A stretch of 64,000 bases of DNA, taken from contig NZ_QRAO01000001.1 in assembly GCF_003353425.1 (NCBI RefSeq), positions 992,001 to 1,056,000 of the forward strand, read 5' to 3'. The notes under the pieces are model-generated. The model saw only the letters and a list, made by a program, of their open reading frames with translations, had not been told where the DNA came from and ran no database searches. The translations under genes and the position numbers were made by a program. This document shows, piece after piece, positions 41,361-51,608 of this stretch (position 1 is the stretch's first letter; each line of letters begins with the position of its first letter). Origin of the DNA: Marinirhabdus gelatinilytica. GTDB lineage: Bacteria > Bacteroidota > Bacteroidia > Flavobacteriales > Flavobacteriaceae.

Positions 41361-42095
41361 ATGAACCTGATAATAGATGTAGGTAACACCCGTACAAAGT
41401 TGGCCGTTTTCGAAAAAGGAGCGCTCAAGCATCTTGTGAATATTTCAGGCGATGAGGTGTTGGGTGCTATCGGGGTTGTATTTAAGTACTTCCCGCAACT
41501 GCAAAAAGCTATCATTTCTTCTGTTGGGAATTTTACACCGCAAGCGCTAGAATTGGTTTCAAGCAAACTGGATGTCCTCCAGCTTAACAAGGACACACTT
41601 GTGCCCTTCGTGAACAAATACGAAACGCCCACCACATTGGGGGTGGATAGGGTTGCGTTGGTAAGTGCAGCTGCAGTTCAGTTTTCCCAAAAGAACGTCT
41701 TGGTGGTAGATGCTGGGAGTTGCGTTACCTACGATTTTTTGAACGGCAAGAACCAGTATCTAGGAGGTGCTATTTCACCAGGAATACAATTACGCTATAA
41801 AGCATTACATACGTTTACGGCAAATTTACCGTTATTGTCACCAACACCATCTACCAACATTATTGGCAACAACACCCAAGATTCCATCCATAGCGGTGTG
41901 TTTTACGGACTTGTGAACGAAATTGACGGATTCATAGATCATTATCGTACAGAATATCCCGATTTAACAATTATTTTAACAGGAGGCGATGCTCATTTGT
42001 TGCGAGATAGCCTAAAAAATAGCATCTTTGCCATCCCTAATTTTTTATTGGAGGGCTTGGACCACATTTTAGAACATAACACACAGGAATGTTAA
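41361..42095 (+). CDS. coaX: Type III pantothenate kinase
   Basis: A 244-residue kinase for the first step of coenzyme A synthesis. Start is ATG 41361, because the longer frame would begin inside the tRNA. The ASKHA-fold motifs are DVGNTRTKLAVF (phosphate loop, residues 6-17), TLGVDR, VVDAGSCVTYD and GGAISPGIQLR. The length is normal for type III enzymes, which use broad cations and are not inhibited by CoA. It overlaps the barrel gene by 7 bp and heads the conserved coaX-barrel-TPR-LptC run. Confidence 0.92.
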   Translation: MNLIIDVGNTRTKLAVFEKGALKHLVNISGDEVLGAIGVVFKYFPQLQKAIISSVGNFTPQALELVSSKLDVLQLNKDTLVPFVNKYETPTTLGVDRVALVSAAAVQFSQKNVLVVDAGSCVTYDFLNGKNQYLGGAISPGIQLRYKALHTFTANLPLLSPTPSTNIIGNNTQDSIHSGVFYGLVNEIDGFIDHYRTEYPDLTIILTGGDAHLLRDSLKNSIFAIPNFLLEGLDHILEHNTQEC

Positions 42096-43330
42096 AGAAA
42101 TTTTTAGTAGTAATTTTACTCCTTGGAATAGGAGTTTCACAAGCCCAAGAGGGAACCGTATCTCCCTACTCGTTCTACGGAATAGGAAACCTAAAGTTTA
42201 AAGGCACTGCAGAAAACAGAGCCATGGCAGGTATTAGCGTGTATAGCGACAGCATACACTTAAGTATCCAAAACCCAGCTGGGGTGGCAAATTTAAAACT
42301 TGTAAACTACACGGTTGGAGGAAGCCATAAATTTGAAACCCTCCGTACAACGGACCAAAAAGAACAGGCAACAACAACCTCGTTGGATTATCTGGCAATA
42401 GGAGTACCGCTCAGTGATAAGTTTGGAGCAAGTTTTGGATTGATACCTTATACTTCGGTAGGGTATCAATTAAAAGACGAGAGCGAAGACGGAACTACCG
42501 AATATACAGGAACTGGTGGGCTTAACAAGGCTTTTTTAACCCTTGCGTATAAAATCACCGATGGGCTTAGCGTTGGGATAGATGCAAACTATAACTTCGG
42601 AAATATAGAGAACAATGCAACCGCTAGATTGAACGATGTACAATATGGTACTAGAGAACTTAATAGAAGCGATCTCTTGGGCTTCAGTTATAACCTTGGG
42701 CTTGCCTACAAAAGAATGGTCACGGATAAATTGATGCTTTCCACCTCACTTACCTATACCCCTGAAACCGAATTTACTTCAGAAAACAGCAGGGTGATCC
42801 AAACAGTTTTGGAAACCGACAATGGACAAGCAATTGTGGACAGTAGGAATATTGACGTAAGCGACACCAATTTTACGTTTCCCTCGCAATGGACACTTGG
42901 AGCGGGAATAGGACAGAACAAAAAATGGTTTGTTGGCGCAGAATATACCGACCAAAAAACCAGTAACTTTACCAATAGGACCTTTGATATTACGAATGTA
43001 GAATTTAAGGATGCCTCCAAATATAGAATTGGTGGGTTTTACATCCCTAATTACAATTCCTTTGGAAACTTTTGGAAACGAGTGGTTTATAGGGCAGGTT
43101 TCAGGTTTGAAGAAACCGGAATAAACGTGAACGGACAAGACATTAACGAGTTTGGCATATCTTTTGGAGTTGGTATACCCGTTGGCAGGGTTTTCTCAAA
43201 CGTGAACATAGGATTTGAGGTTGGAACACGCGGAACCAAAGATTTTGGACTGGTACAGGAAAACTTTTTCAACACATATTTAAGTTTGTCACTTAATGAC
43301 AAATGGTTTGAAAAAAGATATTTTGAATAA
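42089..43330 (+). CDS. Outer-membrane barrel protein (OMPP1/FadL-like)
   Basis: A 413-residue protein with a signal peptide (ending SQAQ) and a strand-rich body with the N-terminal SPYSFYGIGN and NRAMAGISVYSDSIHLSIQNPAG segments seen in FadL-type flavobacterial barrels. A terminal Phe-Glu follows ending strands. FadL-like members pass hydrophobic compounds, but no ligand can be assigned. It is coupled to coaX by overlap and followed by the TPR gene. Confidence 0.75.
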   Translation: MLKKFLVVILLLGIGVSQAQEGTVSPYSFYGIGNLKFKGTAENRAMAGISVYSDSIHLSIQNPAGVANLKLVNYTVGGSHKFETLRTTDQKEQATTTSLDYLAIGVPLSDKFGASFGLIPYTSVGYQLKDESEDGTTEYTGTGGLNKAFLTLAYKITDGLSVGIDANYNFGNIENNATARLNDVQYGTRELNRSDLLGFSYNLGLAYKRMVTDKLMLSTSLTYTPETEFTSENSRVIQTVLETDNGQAIVDSRNIDVSDTNFTFPSQWTLGAGIGQNKKWFVGAEYTDQKTSNFTNRTFDITNVEFKDASKYRIGGFYIPNYNSFGNFWKRVVYRAGFRFEETGINVNGQDINEFGISFGVGIPVGRVFSNVNIGFEVGTRGTKDFGLVQENFFNTYLSLSLNDKWFEKRYFE

Positions 43331-43352
43331 CACTTACATAAACACTAACACT

Positions 43353-44708
43353 ATGAAAACGAAAGTAATCTTACTTGCAGCTACTCTTTTTGTTGCGCTT
43401 GGAGGCAAATCCTTCGCTCAAGACGAATGTACAACTTTGGGTTCTCTGTTTACAGCACCCGCCAAAGCAAAAAATTATCAAGGTGCATTACAGCACTACG
43501 GTCCACTGGTAGAAAAATGTCCTACTTGGAGCGTTGCCGTGTACCAATATGGTTCAAAAATGTTCGAAGACCTTATTGAAAAAGGTGACAAGAGCAAAAT
43601 CGCAGACCTTGAAAAAAACCTTCGATTACGTATGCAACATTTCCCGTCCAAGACCAAGGAAGGTCGTGAGATGGCGAATATTGCCCAAATAAAGTATGAA
43701 GCTGGAATTGGCACAAAAATGGATCAGTTCCAAGAGTTTGATGCTGCCTTTAAAAAAGATGAAGAAACCTTTACCAGCCCCAAGAGTTTGTATACATACT
43801 TCTCTTTGGCGGTAGACCTTCAGGAAGAAGGAAAGATGGACATTCAGGAAGTTTTCAACCTGTACGATACTATTATAGATAAGTTGGAAAAAGAAGAAAT
43901 TGAACTTTCTGGAAAATTGACGAAGTTGATCGAAAAAGAAGACTCTGGTACAGCACTTACCTCTAAGGAGAAGAAATACCTTAGTGCTTACGAGACCAAT
44001 CTGGGTGCCTACGGAAAGGTAAAAGGTAGTGTAAACGGTAAGTTGGGTATCTTGGCAGACTGTCCAAACCTTATTCCATTGTACGAAAGACTTTATGAAG
44101 AAAAGAAAAATGATGTGAACTGGTTGAAAAGTGCCGCTGGAAAATTGAATTCCAAGGACTGTGAAACTCCAATGTTCTTTAAAATGGTACAGCAATTGCA
44201 TACCTTGGAGCCTTCGGCAAAATCTGCTTTCTACTTAGGTAAATTGGCCGAAAGAGACGGGAACGGTAGCAAAGCGATGGAGTACTATAACCAAGCTGCC
44301 GAGCTGGAAACAACACCTAAGGACAAGGCGAGGGTGTATTATACAATTGCAGAGAATATGCGTAAAAAGGGTAGTTTAAGTAGTGCAAGAAGCTATTATA
44401 ACAAAGCCTTGGAGCAAAACCCATCTTTGGGAAGAGCGTATCTAAGAATTGCAAATATGTACGCAAGCAGCGCAAACAACTGTGGTAGTACTGCCTTTGA
44501 GAAGAGAGCGATTTACTGGAAAGCCGCAGAGATGGCCGATAGAGCTGCCCGTGTAGATGGTAGTATTGCTTCCAATGCAAGACAGACCGCTGCATCCTAC
44601 AGGGGTCGCGCTCCACAAAAGAGTGATATCTTTAGTTCTGGAATGGCAGGAAAAACTATTACCTTTAACTGTTGGGTAGGTGGAAGCGTTAGAGTTCCTA
44701 ATCTATAA
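43353..44708 (+). CDS. Exported TPR-repeat protein
   Basis: A 451-residue protein from the ATG at 43353, which sits in front of a clear signal peptide (MKTKVILLAATLFVALGGKSFAQ); the longer frame starts in the preceding gene. Several TPR helices are visible toward the C-terminus (about 285-400: AFYLGKLAERDGNGSKAMEYYNQAAEL, RVYYTIAENMRKKGSLSSARSYYNKALEQNP). Such periplasmic repeat proteins usually scaffold envelope complexes. It lies in the coaX - LptC run, suggesting a link to outer-membrane assembly, but its partner is unknown. Confidence 0.8.
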   Translation: MKTKVILLAATLFVALGGKSFAQDECTTLGSLFTAPAKAKNYQGALQHYGPLVEKCPTWSVAVYQYGSKMFEDLIEKGDKSKIADLEKNLRLRMQHFPSKTKEGREMANIAQIKYEAGIGTKMDQFQEFDAAFKKDEETFTSPKSLYTYFSLAVDLQEEGKMDIQEVFNLYDTIIDKLEKEEIELSGKLTKLIEKEDSGTALTSKEKKYLSAYETNLGAYGKVKGSVNGKLGILADCPNLIPLYERLYEEKKNDVNWLKSAAGKLNSKDCETPMFFKMVQQLHTLEPSAKSAFYLGKLAERDGNGSKAMEYYNQAAELETTPKDKARVYYTIAENMRKKGSLSSARSYYNKALEQNPSLGRAYLRIANMYASSANNCGSTAFEKRAIYWKAAEMADRAARVDGSIASNARQTAASYRGRAPQKSDIFSSGMAGKTITFNCWVGGSVRVPNL

Positions 44709-44710
44709 GG

Positions 44711-45283
44711 ATGTACATTAAACTTCATAGTATTATTAGCGTGATGGCGATAGTTTTTGCCATCACGCTTTTTTCATGTGAGGGAAATTATAATAAAGTG
44801 CAGCAACTACAGCAGGCAGACAATCTGCCCTTAGGAGAGGGAAAAGGAGTAAATTTGAAATATACCGATTCCGGTACTGTTGTAGCCAATTTAAAAGCTC
44901 CAGAGTTTCACGATTTTGGAAACAAAGAATTTCCCTACAAGGAGTTCCCCAAGGGCGTAGAGTTGTATTTTTGGGAAGATGGAAAGATGAGCACCGTATT
45001 TTCAGATTATGCCATCCAGTATGACGAAACAGGTCTAGTAGATCTTAGGGAGAACGTGGTAGTCGTGACCAGTGACAGTGTAGTGCTCAAGGCACAACAG
45101 TTGTACTGGGACCAGTCCCGGCAGTGGGTGTTCACGGACCAACCCTACCAAATCCAGCTAAAAGATGGCTCAGTAAACAATGGTGCCAGCTTCGATTCTA
45201 ATCAAGATTTCACTACCTTTATATCCCGTAACAACCAAGGAACACAATTAATAGACAAAAACAAATTAGAAGATGACCAGTAA
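44711..45283 (+). CDS. lptC: LPS export protein LptC
   Basis: A 190-residue lipoprotein-like protein (LFSC motif near residue 23) with the LptC fold: beta-jellyroll segments such as VELYFWEDGKMSTVFSDYAIQYDE and VVVTSDSVVLKAQQLYWDQ. LptC links the LptBFG exporter to LptA in the periplasm. It starts 2 bp after the TPR gene and overlaps the next gene by 11 bp. Confidence 0.85.
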   Translation: MYIKLHSIISVMAIVFAITLFSCEGNYNKVQQLQQADNLPLGEGKGVNLKYTDSGTVVANLKAPEFHDFGNKEFPYKEFPKGVELYFWEDGKMSTVFSDYAIQYDETGLVDLRENVVVVTSDSVVLKAQQLYWDQSRQWVFTDQPYQIQLKDGSVNNGASFDSNQDFTTFISRNNQGTQLIDKNKLEDDQ

Positions 45284-45476
45284 AGTATACCAACTTTTTG
45301 AATATGTGTACCTAGCCATGGCGGCATTTGCCATTTACCTGGTAATTACCGAATGGGATAACGATAGGAACAGGGCGTACCTCTTTCTCTTTTTTACAGT
45401 GGTCGCAATTTTTATGTTCTTCTTTAAAAGAAGGTTCCGTAAGAATATCGAAAAAAGACGGAAAGGCGAAGATTGA
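45273..45476 (+). CDS. Small membrane protein downstream of lptC
   Basis: A 67-residue protein with two predicted transmembrane helices (about 8-25 and 35-51) and a strongly basic C-terminus (KRRFRKNIEKRRKGED). It overlaps lptC by 11 bp, so it is co-transcribed. No known family; conserved placement next to LptC in flavobacteria suggests a role at the inner membrane. Confidence 0.65.
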   Translation: MTSKVYQLFEYVYLAMAAFAIYLVITEWDNDRNRAYLFLFFTVVAIFMFFFKRRFRKNIEKRRKGED

Positions 45477-45579
45477 GTTAGTGGGCTATAATATAGTTTG
45501 GTTGTGAAGTGCTACGCTTGATCCCATTTTTATGAAAAATTTAAAATTTGCAATCTAAAATCTACAATCGTTACCACAT

Positions 45580-46869
45580 TTGGACTACACTATCATCATC
45601 ATAATCGCCTCCTTGCTGTTCTCGGCCTTCTTTTCGGGGATGGAGATTGCTTATGTGTCTTCCAATAAGATACATATTGAAATAGAGAAAAAACAGAACG
45701 ACTTTCTCGCCAAAGTACTTCAGAGGATAACGGCCAGACCCTCAAAGTTTATCGCTACAATGCTTGTGGGCAATAACATTGCGCTGGTGATTTATGGGTT
45801 TTTTATGGGCGATCTGTTAATGGCCTGGTCTGCTGGTTTGTTGCCCTCGGACAATATGGTAATTACTTTTCTGTTTCAGGATTTCAGCCTTATCACCCAA
45901 ACATTAATTTCAACCATTGTCATCCTCCTCACTGCAGAGTTTTTACCTAAAGTATTCTTTCAGATATACGCAAATAGTCTTGTGAAGATATTTGCGGTGC
46001 CTGCCTATTTTTTTTATCTACTGTTCACTTTCATTTCAGAATTTATCATCTGGATTTCAGATTTAGTGCTTAAACATCTCTTCAAGACCGAAGGGGATTC
46101 CGTACAGCTCACCTTCAGCAAAATTGAACTGGGGAACTACATAAGCGAACAAATGGAAACCGTGGAGCTGCAGGACGAGATTGACAGTGAGATACAGATT
46201 TTCCAGAACGCCCTCGATTTTTCCGAAATAAAAGCACGGGAGGTCATGATACCAAGGACCGAAGTGATCGCTACCGAAATAGCTACCACGCCCAAGGAGC
46301 TTTCAAAAAAATTCACCGAGACAGGGCTCTCAAAAATAATTGTATATCGAGAGAACATAGACGATGTAATGGGGTACGTACATTCTTTTGAGCTTTTCAA
46401 AAAACCGCAGACCCTTAAAAAAGTATTGATGCCAGTAATTTTTGTGCCAGAGACCATGCTGGCAAAAGACGTGCTCAACATCCTTACCCGAAAGCACCGG
46501 AGTATGGCCGTGGTAATAGACGAATACGGTGGGACTTCCGGCATCATTACCGTAGAAGATATTATTGAAGAACTCTTTGGTGAGATTGAAGACGAGCACG
46601 ACAGCGCTGCCCTTACCGAGGACGAACTGGGCGAGAACCATTATAGGTTCTCGGCAAGACACGAAGTAGATTATCTCAATGAAACCTACAAATTAGACCT
46701 CCCGATAAGCGAAAGTTATGAAACGCTGGGCGGGATGATCGTGCACGTAACCGAAGAAATACCCCAGCAGGGCGAAGCCATAGAAATAGAGGGGTTCCAA
46801 ATAAACATCCTCGAGGTTTCCAATACCAAAATTGAATTGGTAGAATTACAAAAAGCCGAAGAAAACTAA
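45580..46869 (+). CDS. CNNM/CorC-type hemolysin family protein
   Basis: A 429-residue membrane protein with an N-terminal CNNM (DUF21) domain of about four helices (1-185), two CBS domains (about 205-325; IPRTEV, MAVVIDEYGGTSGIITVEDIIEELFGEIEDEHD) and a CorC_HlyC domain at the C-terminus (about 340-425). These proteins act in magnesium/cobalt efflux or homeostasis. The start is TTG at 45580. No ion-sensing leader is visible in the 103-bp upstream gap. Confidence 0.88.
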   Translation: MDYTIIIIIASLLFSAFFSGMEIAYVSSNKIHIEIEKKQNDFLAKVLQRITARPSKFIATMLVGNNIALVIYGFFMGDLLMAWSAGLLPSDNMVITFLFQDFSLITQTLISTIVILLTAEFLPKVFFQIYANSLVKIFAVPAYFFYLLFTFISEFIIWISDLVLKHLFKTEGDSVQLTFSKIELGNYISEQMETVELQDEIDSEIQIFQNALDFSEIKAREVMIPRTEVIATEIATTPKELSKKFTETGLSKIIVYRENIDDVMGYVHSFELFKKPQTLKKVLMPVIFVPETMLAKDVLNILTRKHRSMAVVIDEYGGTSGIITVEDIIEELFGEIEDEHDSAALTEDELGENHYRFSARHEVDYLNETYKLDLPISESYETLGGMIVHVTEEIPQQGEAIEIEGFQINILEVSNTKIELVELQKAEEN

Positions 46870-47050
46870 GCGTTTGTAGAAGCCATACCAACAGCTGTGT
46901 AACAGTAAATTGGCCACAAAAAAACTTCCCTGTATTTTTTCTGGTAAACGTTTTTATAAATGGTGGGAAAATGGTATTTTCGCCCACTAGTTAAAATTTT
47001 GAAATAACACCCTTTGGCTGTATTGGCAAAGGTTAAACATACTTTATAAC

Positions 47051-49165
47051 ATGGCAGTTTTAAATAAAATTAGACAGCGTTCGGTTTTCTTGATCATAAT
47101 TATTGCGTTGGCACTATTCTCCTTTGTATTGGCAGATGTGTTGCGTAATGGAGGCTTGTCTACCGATAAGTCCCAGGCAAATGTTGCAACGGTTAATGGA
47201 GTGGATCTAGAGCGTACCGAGTTTATGACAAAGGTTGAGAATATGCGCCGTAATTTGGGGCCTAATGCACCAGCTGGCCAAGCCATAAATGCTGTGTACG
47301 AGCAAGAGGTGAGGCGTGTTGTGTTAGAAGAGCAGTACGAGGAATTGGGTTTAACGGTACAGGGAAATCAATTGAACGATGCGTTGAGCACTACACTTGC
47401 AGGCAACGAAACTTTCCAGGACGAGGCTGGCCGTTTTAGCCAAGCAAAGTTGGACGAATATATTGCCAGCATCCGTACCAATCGTCAAGCATCGCAACAG
47501 TGGGACGATTTCGTGGAGAGTAATAAAAAATCCATCTTGGAAAATACATACTTTACCATGGTGAAAGCTGGATTAACATCCACTTTGGCCGAAGGTGAAC
47601 AGGAATACAGATATGAAAATGATAAGGTGAACCTTCAGTTTGCATATATTCCCTTCACTAAAATCCCAGACGAAGACGTAACCGTTACCGATGCTGAAAT
47701 CGAAGCATATATCAAGGATAACAAAAAGGAATTTGAAGTAGAGCCAGAGGTGGACATCCAGTATGTTACAATTTCAGGAAAAGCTTCTCAGGAAGATATC
47801 GATGAAGCTAGGACTTCAATAGAAGAATTGCTGAAAGATACTGTTGAATATAACGAAGTTTCTAAACTGAACGATACTATTACAGGTTTTGCAAACACCA
47901 ATGATGTTGAAGCCTTTGTAAACGCAAATTCTGAAACGCCCTACCAAGACCGTTGGATGTACAAGCAAGATGTGCCACTGTCTATCAGGGATACTGTTTT
48001 TACTATGAACCCGGGAGCAATCTATGGTCCTTATAAAGTTGATAACACCTTTAACCTTACAAAGGTTGTAGCAAAGCGCCAATTGCCAGACTCGGCAAAA
48101 GTGCGTCACATACTTATCCCAATTGGGTTGAACCAAACCGATAGTATCACAAGAACCAAAGAAGAAGCAAAGAAAACAGCTGACAGCCTGTTGGCAATCC
48201 TGAAAACAAATAAAAACAAGTTCCCAGAATTTGTTGAGAAGCACTCCTCAGATGTTGCAAGTATCGAAAAAGATGGTGTATACGATTTCTTCCCATACAA
48301 CCAAATGGTACCTGCATTCAGGGATTATTCTTTCGAAAAGAATGTTGGCGATATGGGAGTGGTTGAGACAAGATTTGGGTACCATCTCATTGAGGTACTT
48401 GGACAGAAAAATCCTAAGGATGTTATAAAAATCGCTACGGTTACAAAAGATATTGAAACCAGCGAAAAAACATTGAACAACGTATTTAGCGAAGCCACTA
48501 ACTTTGAGTTGGATGCGCAAAAAGGTGATTTTGCTGAAACTGCAAAAGCTGCATCACTTCCATTAAAGCCTGTAAATAAAATAGGAAAACTGGATGCTAC
48601 TATTCCAGGTGTAGGGAATAATAGAGAAATAGTTAAGTGGGCGTTTGAAGAAGAAACCAATGTAGGGGACATTAAGCGTTTTGGAGTAGGAGACGATTAC
48701 ATAATAGCGCAATTGACCCGTAAGAGCCCTAAGGGGTTAATGAGTATTGCTGAGGCTTCGCCAAGAGTAACGCCAATCCTACGAAAAGAGAAAAAAGCCG
48801 AGAAAATCAAGGAGGGTGTTAGCGGTACTACAGTGCAAGAGGTGGCAAGTAGCCAAGGCGTGACCGTACAAACTGCAACTGCTGTTACTATGGCTAGCCC
48901 AACCATACCCGGTGCAGGTAATGAGCCGTTGGTAGTAGGTACTGCATTTGGTAAAGAAGCAGGACAAGAAACCGACCTTATTGTAGGCGAAAATGGAGTG
49001 TATAAAGTACGTGTGCTGGCGTTTAACCCTGCTCCTGATTTGGATAACTACGCATCTTACGCTAACCAGCTTACCGCAAAGGAAACTCCAGCTGTAAACG
49101 GAAAAGTATACACAGCACTTAAGGAAGCGGCAGAAATTGAGGATAATAGAGCAAATTTCTTCTAA
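47051..49165 (+). CDS. PpiD/SurA-type peptidyl-prolyl isomerase
   Basis: A 704-residue periplasmic chaperone anchored by one N-terminal helix (about 11-30). A SurA/PpiD-type helical N-domain follows (about 40-250), then parvulin rotamase modules; the first is clear at about 350-450 (VRHILIPIG...FGYHLIEV). The remainder (about 460-704) is a helical chaperone region. PpiD assists folding of outer-membrane proteins as they leave the Sec channel. It ends at a strong terminator. Confidence 0.87.
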   Translation: MAVLNKIRQRSVFLIIIIALALFSFVLADVLRNGGLSTDKSQANVATVNGVDLERTEFMTKVENMRRNLGPNAPAGQAINAVYEQEVRRVVLEEQYEELGLTVQGNQLNDALSTTLAGNETFQDEAGRFSQAKLDEYIASIRTNRQASQQWDDFVESNKKSILENTYFTMVKAGLTSTLAEGEQEYRYENDKVNLQFAYIPFTKIPDEDVTVTDAEIEAYIKDNKKEFEVEPEVDIQYVTISGKASQEDIDEARTSIEELLKDTVEYNEVSKLNDTITGFANTNDVEAFVNANSETPYQDRWMYKQDVPLSIRDTVFTMNPGAIYGPYKVDNTFNLTKVVAKRQLPDSAKVRHILIPIGLNQTDSITRTKEEAKKTADSLLAILKTNKNKFPEFVEKHSSDVASIEKDGVYDFFPYNQMVPAFRDYSFEKNVGDMGVVETRFGYHLIEVLGQKNPKDVIKIATVTKDIETSEKTLNNVFSEATNFELDAQKGDFAETAKAASLPLKPVNKIGKLDATIPGVGNNREIVKWAFEEETNVGDIKRFGVGDDYIIAQLTRKSPKGLMSIAEASPRVTPILRKEKKAEKIKEGVSGTTVQEVASSQGVTVQTATAVTMASPTIPGAGNEPLVVGTAFGKEAGQETDLIVGENGVYKVRVLAFNPAPDLDNYASYANQLTAKETPAVNGKVYTALKEAAEIEDNRANFF

Positions 49166-49185
49166 GAGAATAATCCAGAATATGT

Positions 49186-49217
49186 AAAAGGCCCCGAGAT
49201 TTTTCGGGGCTTTTTTT
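49186..49217 (+). terminator. Rho-independent terminator after ppiD-like gene
   Basis: Stem GCCCCGA / TCGGGGC with a T-run of seven, 25 bp after the stop. Upstream A residues allow it to work in the other direction for the convergent GHMP kinase gene. Confidence 0.85.
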
Positions 49218-50121
49218 ATTTTACCATCTCGTGAAAGGGTACTATAGTCCCATAACCCTGTTCCTTGAAATAGGACATTTCTTCAAAAGATCCTGTAGCG
49301 AGCACAAAATCACCTCCCCAAGCGCCAAGGCTCTTAACGGTTCCGCTAAAGTCTGCAAACAACCTCTCTTTAGCAGTGGGCATTTGTATTATTTCTGAAA
49401 TGATACGTTCGTGGGCAGCCATAAGCGCTTCAAAATCTGAAAGGGTGTAGCACAGCAATAGTTTTTTTGACAAGTCCGATATCCTTTCAATCTGCTCTTT
49501 TGAAGCGGGCTTTTTGCCGTATTTAGCAATTCCTTGTTTGCTGTCTTGCTTTTTGTTTAGGTGCACAAAAAATAACGAGTCTGTAAAATCCCATGGCAAG
49601 CTTATTTCCTGAACTTTTGGGGCGTTTTTTTCAACAGTATAAAAAACAGGGGTGTTGTGTTGTGCTGCTGCTATGTCGTATCCACTGCCTCCAAAAGCAT
49701 TTTTAAGCAGTGTAAAAGCATCTACCTGTGCCCATTGCGCAATGTTGTTAATTAGGGTGGAGGAAGTGCCAAGGCCCCAATTGCGGGGAAAATCCAATTC
49801 GGTGATCACATGTACCCCTTTCGAATTACTCAAAAACTTAGGGTTTAAATGTCTTGTTTCTCTAAGAATGTTGGAAAGTGTAATTGCGGTGTCTAGCCTA
49901 TCCGCCACCAAAACACTGAAATCCACCATAGAAAATCCTGCACTGAACCAGCAACGGTTCTTTTCATCATAACTGTTCCAGAGCAATTCGCCTTCGGCCC
50001 GGGGGAGGACAGTGAGCGATTGTCCTTTTTTGGTGGGGATGGCCAACGCCGTTGCCCCATCCAACACTACATATTCGCCAGTGAGTAAAAGTTTTCCGTT
50101 ACTGTAAAAAGTGTCTTCCAA
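49216..50121 (-). CDS. GYDIA-type GHMP kinase (mevalonate pathway)
   Basis: A 301-residue GHMP-superfamily kinase with the phosphate loop GLGTSSTLI and the motif GSGYDIAAA, the mark of the GYDIA group in Bacteroidota. It is next to HMG-CoA reductase, so it probably phosphorylates mevalonate or phosphomevalonate. The classical mevalonate kinase gene is not in this window. It starts 11 bp after the reductase, on the same strand. Confidence 0.85.
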   Translation of the reverse strand: MEDTFYSNGKLLLTGEYVVLDGATALAIPTKKGQSLTVLPRAEGELLWNSYDEKNRCWFSAGFSMVDFSVLVADRLDTAITLSNILRETRHLNPKFLSNSKGVHVITELDFPRNWGLGTSSTLINNIAQWAQVDAFTLLKNAFGGSGYDIAAAQHNTPVFYTVEKNAPKVQEISLPWDFTDSLFFVHLNKKQDSKQGIAKYGKKPASKEQIERISDLSKKLLLCYTLSDFEALMAAHERIISEIIQMPTAKERLFADFSGTVKSLGAWGGDFVLATGSFEEMSYFKEQGYGTIVPFHEMVK

Positions 50122-50132
50122 TAGAATCTTCT

Positions 50133-51440
50133 TTATGTCCTCACTTCTTTTAAGAATTGTTCCACAGCAGTGTGTGAAACTGCATATTCCTTAAAATAGC
50201 TCAAGGCTTTTTCTTTTTCTTTTACGGATGCTCCCTGTTGGTTCAAGATGTTCATCAAGTGCATTTTCATATGCCCTTTTTGGATACCTACTGTTACCAG
50301 CGACCTCACGGCTGCAAAGTTTTGTGCCAATCCTGCCACGGCTACCAACTGCATCAATTCCCGTGCGCTAGGATTTTGCATAAGTTGAAGTGCAAATTTT
50401 GCCAAGGGATGTAGTGAGGTAAGTCCGCCAACGGTGCCCAGTGCCAGGGGTATCTCAATCCAAAATCTAAAGACACCATCCTTTACTTGCGCATGCGTCA
50501 AACTACTATAGTAGCCATTTCTTGCGGCATAGGCGTGTACGCCCGCTTCTACTGCCCTAAAATCGTTTCCTGTGGCAAGGATAACCGCATCAATGCCGTT
50601 CATTATGCCTTTGTTGTGGGTTACGGCACGGCGGGTCTCAGATTTGGCAATATGTATGGCGCGAACAAAATCCTGGGCAAATTTCTCACCTTTTATTCCT
50701 TTTTGGTCCAAGTCTTCAACCTTGCAAGCAACTTCGGCTCTTACGAGGCATTCGGGGACATAATTGGAAAGAATGCTCATAACTACTTTCGGCTTGTTTT
50801 TAGCAAATGCTTCGTAGGTGGTTGCTTCGCTTTCAAAAGTTTCGGCAATTTGCTCTAGGCAACTGTTAATGAAATTGGCACCCATGGCATCCAGTGTCTC
50901 AAAGGTGCAATGTAGCTGGTAGTAGCCTTCCAGTGTTTCGGTAGCGTCCAGCAGTTCAATATCCAGAAGACCACCGCCACGATTTTTCATATTTTTTTGA
51001 AGGGAATCCAAACTAGTGATTAGTTTTGGTTTTATAGCTTCAAAAAATTCGGTCAATAGTTCAGCAGTGCCATAAAAATCTATGTGTACTTGCCCGTTTT
51101 TGGTAGTGGAGATCACTTCAGCAGTAAATCCGCCACGGTCCAACCAAAATTTGGCAGCATTGCTGGCAGCGGCCACAACGGAGCTCTCTTCGATGACCAT
51201 GGGAATGGTGTACAGGTTTTGGTTTATTAAGAAGTTGGGCGCTATACCAAAGGGGAGGTAGTAGTTGGTGATGGCATTCTCTATAAAGTCATCGTGTAAT
51301 TGTTGTAGGTTCTCGTTGCTATTGTAATATTGGTTGAGTACTTTTTTAGCGTTGGCATCTCCTTTGAAATATGTGTCCAAGAGCCAGTCTATTTTTTCTT
51401 CTTTTGTCTTTTTTGAAAAACGGGGAACGGGTTGCGCCAT
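50133..51440 (-). CDS. Class II hydroxymethylglutaryl-CoA reductase
   Basis: A 435-residue enzyme of the class II (bacterial, NADH-type) group. Catalytic elements are the Glu in MVIEESSVVAAASNAAKFW (about 82-100), the Lys in THNKGIMNGIDAVILATGND (about 266-285, also the catalytic Asp), and a late His in KGHMKMHL. It should make mevalonate for isoprenoids in cooperation with the GYDIA kinase. It has its own promoter (51460-51467). Confidence 0.9.
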   Translation of the reverse strand: MAQPVPRFSKKTKEEKIDWLLDTYFKGDANAKKVLNQYYNSNENLQQLHDDFIENAITNYYLPFGIAPNFLINQNLYTIPMVIEESSVVAAASNAAKFWLDRGGFTAEVISTTKNGQVHIDFYGTAELLTEFFEAIKPKLITSLDSLQKNMKNRGGGLLDIELLDATETLEGYYQLHCTFETLDAMGANFINSCLEQIAETFESEATTYEAFAKNKPKVVMSILSNYVPECLVRAEVACKVEDLDQKGIKGEKFAQDFVRAIHIAKSETRRAVTHNKGIMNGIDAVILATGNDFRAVEAGVHAYAARNGYYSSLTHAQVKDGVFRFWIEIPLALGTVGGLTSLHPLAKFALQLMQNPSARELMQLVAVAGLAQNFAAVRSLVTVGIQKGHMKMHLMNILNQQGASVKEKEKALSYFKEYAVSHTAVEQFLKEVRT

Positions 51441-51459
51441 TGTATTGTTGTTGGTAGTG

Positions 51460-51467
51460 CAAAGATA
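51460..51467 (-). promoter_or_regulatory. Flavobacterial -7 element for the HMG-CoA reductase operon
   Basis: On the minus strand TATCTTTG, an exact match to TAnnTTTG, 20 bp before the ATG at 51440. Confidence 0.6.
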
Positions 51468-51608
51468 CCAAATTGCGATAGCTTAAAATAGCGAGCCATA
51501 CAATTTTGAAACCGTGTGGCTAAGGATTGTGTTTACTGTATTTAACACATTAAATCGTGTGAATTTCACGAAAATTTAGTAACATTGGCATAACAAAATT
51601 TTAACAGT